Assembly: GCF_003711515.1 (NCBI RefSeq)
Contig: NW_021167092.1
Coordinates: forward strand, 115,073-179,072
Direction of reading: 5' to 3'
From: Sodiomyces alkalinus F11
Lineage: Eukaryota > Ascomycota > Sordariomycetes > Glomerellales > Plectosphaerellaceae
DNA length: 64,000 bases
The translations under genes were made by a program, and so were the position numbers. Positions 59,578 to 64,000 of the stretch are shown one piece after another. A model generated the notes under the pieces. The model did no database searches and was not told the DNA's origin. It was given only the letters and a program-made list of their open reading frames with translations. How positions within the stretch are numbered: position 1 is the first letter of the stretch; the number at the start of each line of letters is the position of its first letter.

Positions 59578-59830
59578 TGTTAAATACAGCGTAACCGTAA
59601 AATAACGTAGAAAACAGTAATAGGGCAGTTGGTCCATTGATTCAATTGAGGCTTGTAAGTCTGTAGATCTGTGTGTGCAACTATAATTTGTCAGATACAG
59701 CGTAACCGGAACGGTCAAGATAGGGTCAAAATTAAAGGGTCAAAATTAAAGGGTCAAAATTAAAGGGTCAAAATCAAAGGGTAAATTGTTTAAGATAATT
59801 ATATGTAATTACTATATAACTCCTGTTTAA
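59578..59830 (-). repeat. Decayed Copia LTR fragments
   Basis: Two LTR-end-like starts, TGTTAAATACAGCG (about 59,578) and GTCAGATACAGCG (about 59,693), resemble the + strand start TGTCAGATAAAGCG of the Copia LTRs. The second runs into the 14-bp tandem repeat and then TTTAAGATAATTATATGTAATT, which parallels the LTR centre. Ends and duplications cannot be set. Confidence 0.5.
59722..59777. repeat. 14-bp tandem repeat within an LTR fragment
   Basis: AGGGTCAAAATTAA occurs four times in tandem, the fourth with TCAA, followed by a partial unit AGGGTAAATT. The unit matches the AGGTCAAAATTAAT block found once in each Copia LTR of the window, so it arose by local expansion of LTR sequence. Confidence 0.9.
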
Positions 59831-59985
59831 TATCAGATAGAGCGTAGTTGAAATCGTCACAAAATAGGTTAAAATTGATTAAGGTAATTATATATAATTA
59901 TAGCTATATGGGACCTTTAGGGAACCGCTACTACCGGAATTTATATAGTGTAGATATCGTATAGGCACGCGGACTATAATATAGT
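59831..59985 (-). repeat. Diverged Copia LTR relic
   Basis: + strand start TATCAGATAGAGCGTAG, then the LTR-centre blocks (AAAATAGGTTAAAATTGATT, GGGAACCGC). The right end is degraded around 59,970-59,985. No duplication was identified. Confidence 0.65.
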
Positions 59986-60245
59986 CCCTAGGGGATCTAT
60001 GCCTAACTAAGGGCTTCGGATCTCGGGGACCTCGGGTATCAGGATATAATAAGGAAGGATACCGGAAAAGACCTGATAGGTTCCCAATAATATAGTACCT
60101 ATAATAGAGTCTTCACTACCTAAATTAAGGGTATAAGAGACTTATATAGATATAACTTACTATAATATATATATACGAGGTTTCTGCTCTATTAAGTTAG
60201 TTATATAAGTGCTATTTTAACGTGCGATATCTATCCGGTCTTTTC

Positions 60246-60386
60246 TATTAAAGGTCGAATAGTAAGGGATAAGTGTGTCTAAAGGTGTAGATATATAGGG
60301 AAGAATATCCCTAGCCCTAAAAGGGAAGCTGTAGAGGCTAGATATAGACTAGGTGGTGGTGCCTACAGGCAGCCATCCACGTAACA
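60246..60386 (-). repeat. TRIM-2 LTR, left copy
   Basis: 141 bp, + strand start TATTAAAGG, end CACGTAACA. Shares the block ATATATAGGGAAGAATATCC with the right copy. Confidence 0.9.
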
Positions 60387-60917
60387 CTCCCCCGTAGGCT
60401 TAACAGCTTGCCCGCGCCTTAACCAAATATCGACGGTTCTATTAGGATATAGTAGTTCTATCAGGTCCTAAAATCCTCGATCCATCTAGTCCAAAGAGTC
60501 TAAATCTATCTACCTCCCCCGTATCTATAGCCCTCGAGGTATCGCTATTTACTTTCCCCCTATCTTAGGTACTTATCCGTGCTTCCTATTCCGAGAAATT
60601 TAATAGTCGGGTTCGGGCTTCTTAGTTTGCTCTTAGTAGTTATAGTATCGGGTTTTCTTAATTCGAGTCCTTAAGTCGGGTACTCGAAAATAGGTTGTTT
60701 TTCGGCTTATGGGCAGTATCGGAATATCTTTGCTTTTGCTAGGGGTAGGTAGAACTTGGGTCTTGATTCTCAACGCCTCGAAAAATAGGCTTTCCTTCAT
60801 CCTTAGGGTAACGCGTTTAATGCGTTATTATGTAAGGTCGATTTTAGGGATTCGAACCCTTTTTCTTATTTTTCTTCCTCTTTATCGTGAAGAGGAGGCT
60901 ATAGTATAAACTGCATA

Positions 60918-60928
60918 GGCTTATAACC
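60918..60928 (-). other. TRIM-2 primer-binding site candidate
   Basis: + strand GGCTTATAACC adjoins the LTR. It contains CTTATAA, the loop of an anticodon arm with anticodon UAU (Ile), as in TRIM-1. Confidence 0.4.
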
Positions 60929-61069
60929 TATTAAAGGTGGCATAGTGACGGAAAAGTGTATCTAAAGGTGCAGATATATAGGGAAGAATATCCCTAGCCC
61001 TAAAAGGGAAGCTATAGAGGCTAGATATAGACTAGGTGGTAGTGTCTGCAGGCACCCATCCACGCAACA
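60929..61069 (-). repeat. TRIM-2 LTR, right copy
   Basis: 141 bp, + strand start TATTAAAGG, end CACGCAACA, followed by TTTTC. Confidence 0.9.
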
Positions 61070-61137
61070 TTTTCTGGTATCCTCCCTTATTATATCCTAA
61101 TACCCGAGGTCCCCGAGATCCGAAGCCCTTAGTCAGG

Positions 61138-61328
61138 TGTTAGCAACAAATAAGGTACGCAAAAGATGTGTGTGTACATCTAAGTGAAGTTTGTGATACT
61201 TTATGGGGATGTCTAACTATACGGAAAAAGCAGGGGAAATAAGGGTGGATATATAGGACCGAGGTACTCCACATGTTTGATATAATGTGGTTTATCACAC
61301 CCCAATAAGGTGGCTATGGTATCTAATA
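61138..61328 (-). repeat. Copia-3 3' LTR
   Basis: 191 bp, + strand start TGTTAGCAAC, end ATCTAATA. Inverted, it aligns with the 194-bp TRIM-1 LTR: shared blocks include GCCACCTTAT-GGGGTGTGA, TATAGTTAGACAT and CACACATCTTTTGCGTACC. By eye the identity is roughly 70%. Confidence 0.85.
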
Positions 61329-61343
61329 CACCCCCCAGAACTA
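61329..61343 (-). other. Copia-3 polypurine tract
   Basis: Minus strand CTGGGGGGTG lies directly upstream of the 3' LTR, matching CTGGGGGGGTG before the TRIM-1 3' LTR. Confidence 0.65.
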
Positions 61344-61559
61344 TAGGATTGATCCTGACTGTTCTGCTTAATTTAAAGCCGTAAATCTAGGGTAAAATAG
61401 GCCTAGATATTAATTAACGGTGTTAAAGGCGTTAAAGCTAAAAAACAGTTAAAAGTGTTAAAAGCAGTACCTAAATAATAGTCTATAGTGGCATAAAAAC
61501 ACTTAAAATAACGGTCTAATTAACCGTTTTCCTTTAATTAAAATGTAATAGAAGGACTT

Positions 61560-63310
61560 CGTCCCTATTAATTACTTTAATCCTATTTCGGCGGGACCTT
61601 TATACTAAGCAGATATATAAACGCCCTGTTTTTCTACGGGGGTAGTACCTTTATAAGGCTATCGCTAATTATATCGTTAGTAGGGATCTAATTAATTGCG
61701 ACGGTCCCTTTTCAGACGGTTTCTCTAATCCAAAGGGCGTAGATATCGAGATACTTTGATTTCGAGGCGACCTACGGCCTAGGGGATTCTAATAGGTACT
61801 TAGTTTATTAATTATCGTAGTATACTATTAGTAGTTTCTCCTTAAATATTAACGTTAGGTCCTTTATTAAACGCCTCGTCGCGATATACTGCCTAGTAAT
61901 AGCAGAAAATACTATAAGCTCGGCTTTAGTACTAGAGGTTATAATGCTTATTTGCTTATTAGCCTTTTAGTCTATAGGTCCCCCGAATAGGAGGGTTATA
62001 TAACCTTATCAGCTATACCTAGTCTTATAATCGTCCGCGAAGGCAGCGTTAGAGGTATAGAAGAGTGCAGGCTTTTAGTGGTCTTTATATAGTCCGAAGT
62101 AGAGACACCGCGTCTTTATCGAGCCGAGATACTTTAAGCACCTATCGGTAGCTTCGTAATACTATTTTAAAGGGTTAGTATTAAATTCGGTAAGCCTCGA
62201 AGCGGCTTTAGAGATATTAGGCCGGGTCTAATAGGCGGTATAGTTAATAGAACCGACCTTCTAAAGATATAGATAGAGATTAATTCTTCGGAGGCTTATT
62301 AGTCGGTAGCAGATAGTTCTAAAACGTTAGGATAAGGAAGAGGGCTTTTAACCATACGACCTCTATAATCTACCTATAACGCCTTTATCTTATCGGTGAT
62401 ATAGTTATTAAGCGATAACCATAGCTTATATTATTAATAATCGTGTCCTACACGGATTCTAAGAAACTACTTAATTAGTCCTATACTCCTGATCTAGACG
62501 CTTTTCTGTATCTATTTTACTAGGTTATTAGCTGTAGATTTATATTCCTTATAGTAGATTAGGATAATATCGTTAACGTAGAAGAAAGTAATTAGGACCT
62601 TGTTCTTAAAGCCGTAATCGTCCTCGGTTGATTACTTTAAACCGTTTTTACCTAGTACGGAAGAGAGCTATTAGTGCTATAGCTTTAGGGAATGCCGTAG
62701 GCTATATAACGCCCGGCGTAGCCGTTGAATCCCTCTGCGTTGTTTAGGGATATATATAGATTAGTTTAAAATGTCCTCGAGCTAATCGTGGGCTTTAAGG
62801 CCCGTAGCCGACTAGAGTAACTACTAACCAGGGGGGTCCTTAATATAGATCTCTTCGTTAAGCAGGGTATTAGTGAATACGTTAACGGCGTTAAGTTACC
62901 GAGTCTTAAGATTAAAGTAGGCTATAATACCTATTAGGGGCCTAAAGGTCCTTCTAGCGAGGGTAGAGGCGTAGGCGTTAAGGTGGTTATTTAGTTATTA
63001 ATCCCCTTAAACGTATAGGCGTGCCTTAAACATATTAACGTAACTAGTAGGGTCGACCTTATACTTAAAAACCTATTTAAGGTCTAGTAGCCTTAGAACT
63101 GATTTAGAGAGTTCTAAGCCTTACCCTTACTAGTAGGACTATTCCTACCGTTTAAAGGTGCCTATTAACCTAAGCGTGCTAACCTCCTATAAGGCGGCCT
63201 TAATCTATTCTAATTTATAGGGACTCTTTAGCATTTATAACTAGTTTAGAGGTTCCTTAGGTATATCGCGGCATAGCAGCGGCTTCTTTGGTATCTGGAT
63301 CTAATTATAG
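61560..63310 (-). pseudogene. Copia-3 reverse transcriptase and RNase H, RIP-inactivated
   Basis: Minus strand. The RT active site reads FFYVNDIIL at 62,563-62,586 (YVDD in active enzymes, first Asp to Asn). RNase H lies at about 61,780-62,200. The upstream part, about 62,600-63,250, covers the fingers and palm, ending near 63,300 where a low-complexity Pro/Ser/Thr-rich linker begins. Stops are TAG/TAA. Confidence 0.75.
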
Positions 63311-64000
63311 AAGGTATAAAAGGAAGGAGGGGTATAACGGTTAGTTGGACGCCTGTTACGAGTAGGCCTTTCGGTAGTGGCCGTTAGAATAATAGGAGGG
63401 CGGCTTCTTCTGCTTATAGAAGCAGGATAGTTAGCTATCGTAGTGAAAGAAGAGATTTAAGGAGACTTAGCCTAGTAGGAGCCGTAGATACCGGATTAAC
63501 GGCGGTGGCAGTGGCAGTGGTTAGTTTCTTGTTAAGAACTAATTGGTCAGGGGATAGTAATCATATTGCGACGGCATCGCCGGTTGCGGCCGTATCGTTA
63601 GATTAATCTTCGGTATCGTTAGGCCGTTTAAAAACCGGCTGTAGATCCGTAGTTCTGTTTAGTGGTGTAGGAGGGCCGTTTATAGTTGTTAAAGGAGGGA
63701 AAATAGGTGCCGTTAGAGGTATAATTATAGGTGTAATTATAGAAGATGTTAAAGTATGTGCCGCTAGAGGCGTGGAAGGCGTTATAGGGCTTATTTACCC
63801 TATTCCACGTGCCTCCTGATTAGGTGTCTCGTGCTGTTATTCATCTTCCTGCTATTAGTCTTCTGTAGATTCTATAGTGGTTATTGAACCTGCATCTCTA
63901 TCTACCGGCCTAGAAGTAATAGTAGTAATAGCGGCGATAGCCGTAGTGGCCGTAGCAGTAGCAGCCTCCGCTATTACCTCCCTCGTGGTATTCTCCTCTT
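63310..64000 (-). pseudogene. Copia-3 linker between integrase and RT, low complexity
   Basis: Minus-strand sequence rich in codons for Thr, Ala, Pro and Ile with short repeats (GTAATAGTAGTAATAG-type and GTGGCAGTGGCAGTGG). In Copia elements a variable low-complexity linker separates integrase from RT, which fits this position. The window ends inside it. Confidence 0.4.

Larger units (their letters stand above)
60246..61069 (-). mobile_element. TRIM-2: 824-bp miniature LTR element
   Basis: Two 141-bp LTRs (60,246-60,386 and 60,929-61,069) enclose 542 bp without coding capacity, flanked by a perfect 5-bp duplication TTTTC (60,241-60,245 and 61,070-61,074). Minus orientation is favoured by a G-rich tract (ACGGGGGAG on the minus strand at 60,387-60,395) abutting one LTR and by GGTTATAAGCC next to the other. 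It inserted in the inverted-repeat element. The small size and absent ORF fit terminal-repeat retrotransposons in miniature. Confidence 0.9.
60002..61137. mobile_element. Inverted-repeat element (MITE-like), split by TRIM-2
   Basis: Left arm 60,002-60,079 and right arm 61,075-61,137 plus 60,231-60,245 are inverted repeats of about 78 bp, with only about five mismatches, nearly all transitions. The first 68 bp match at 64 positions. Without TRIM-2 and one copy of its duplication the element is 307 bp. The right outer end coincides with the Copia-3 LTR (61,138), so the true terminus may be cut. No ORF. No target duplication can be tested on the right. Confidence 0.7.
61138..64000 (-). mobile_element. 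Copia-3: 3' half of a Ty1/Copia element, cut by the window end
   Basis: Minus-strand element with a 3' LTR at 61,138-61,328, a polypurine tract next to it and a Copia-type RT and RNase H further in. Gag, integrase and the 5' LTR would lie beyond 64,000. Its LTR and the adjacent ~110 bp resemble TRIM-1. It inserted at or next to the right arm of the inverted-repeat element; the left flank TCAGG (61,133-61,137) is one side of the expected duplication. Confidence 0.85.

Noticed and set aside
60848..60858. tRNA-like B box (GGTTCGAATCC on the minus strand)
   Set aside because: No A box, acceptor stem or anticodon arm could be folded around it; may be a relic captured by TRIM-2 but not a tRNA gene.
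60709..60909. 66-codon ORF inside TRIM-2
   Set aside because: Hydrophobic, no homologue recognised, lies wholly in the non-coding interior of an 824-bp TRIM; probably chance.

Overview
The window looks like a repeat island from a filamentous ascomycete (Pezizomycotina-like). It holds one conserved host gene, a prohibitin-2 homologue at 58,319-59,397 with two short fungal-type introns. Almost everything else is retrotransposon sequence with the signature of repeat-induced point mutation (RIP): CpA and TpG are strongly depleted, TpA is in excess, and CpG is kept. ATG therefore usually reads ATA, CAG/CAA/TGG codons read TAG/TAA, and Cys/His codons read Tyr. Long reading frames are broken, yet the protein families stay readable if these changes are read through. 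I saw no bacterial or phage features, CRISPR, rRNA or convincing tRNA gene.

Layout. 1-2,534: unclassified RIP-mutated sequence with one decayed ORF. 2,535-45,147: one nested stack. The outer element is a LINE (LINE-0). LINE-1, of the same family, sits in its ORF1/ORF2 junction. A very large Ty3/Gypsy element (Gypsy-1, 9,989-31,810) sits in the 3' UTR of LINE-1. A Ty1/Copia element (Copia-1, 12,491-19,910) sits in the gag of Gypsy-1. A 5'-truncated antisense LINE (LINE-3) sits just past the protease of Copia-1. Separately, LINE-0 carries a chromodomain Gypsy element (Gypsy-2, 32,979-40,109, minus strand) and a solo LTR (44,720-45,080). Target-site duplications support the nesting.

45,148-58,040: an unclassified stretch with a 127-bp foldback; a 1.7-kb non-autonomous LTR element (TRIM-1, 46,641-48,326); a truncated minus-strand Copia (Copia-4) interrupted by a complete minus-strand Copia (Copia-2, 51,041-56,673); and a solo Copia LTR (57,572-57,753). 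58,041-59,570: the non-RIPed PHB2 island. 59,578-64,000: decayed Copia LTRs, a 307-bp inverted-repeat element split by an 824-bp LTR miniature (TRIM-2), and the 3' half of another minus-strand Copia (Copia-3) that runs off the window.

The genes do not form a pathway; the window records transposition followed by genome defence. The best candidates for undescribed biology are the 5.5-kb accessory region of Gypsy-1, with a long sense ORF and an antisense ORF of no recognised family, and the apparent anticodon-loop tRNA primer sites shared by the Copia and TRIM elements. Boundaries marked 'about' were read by eye and are approximate.
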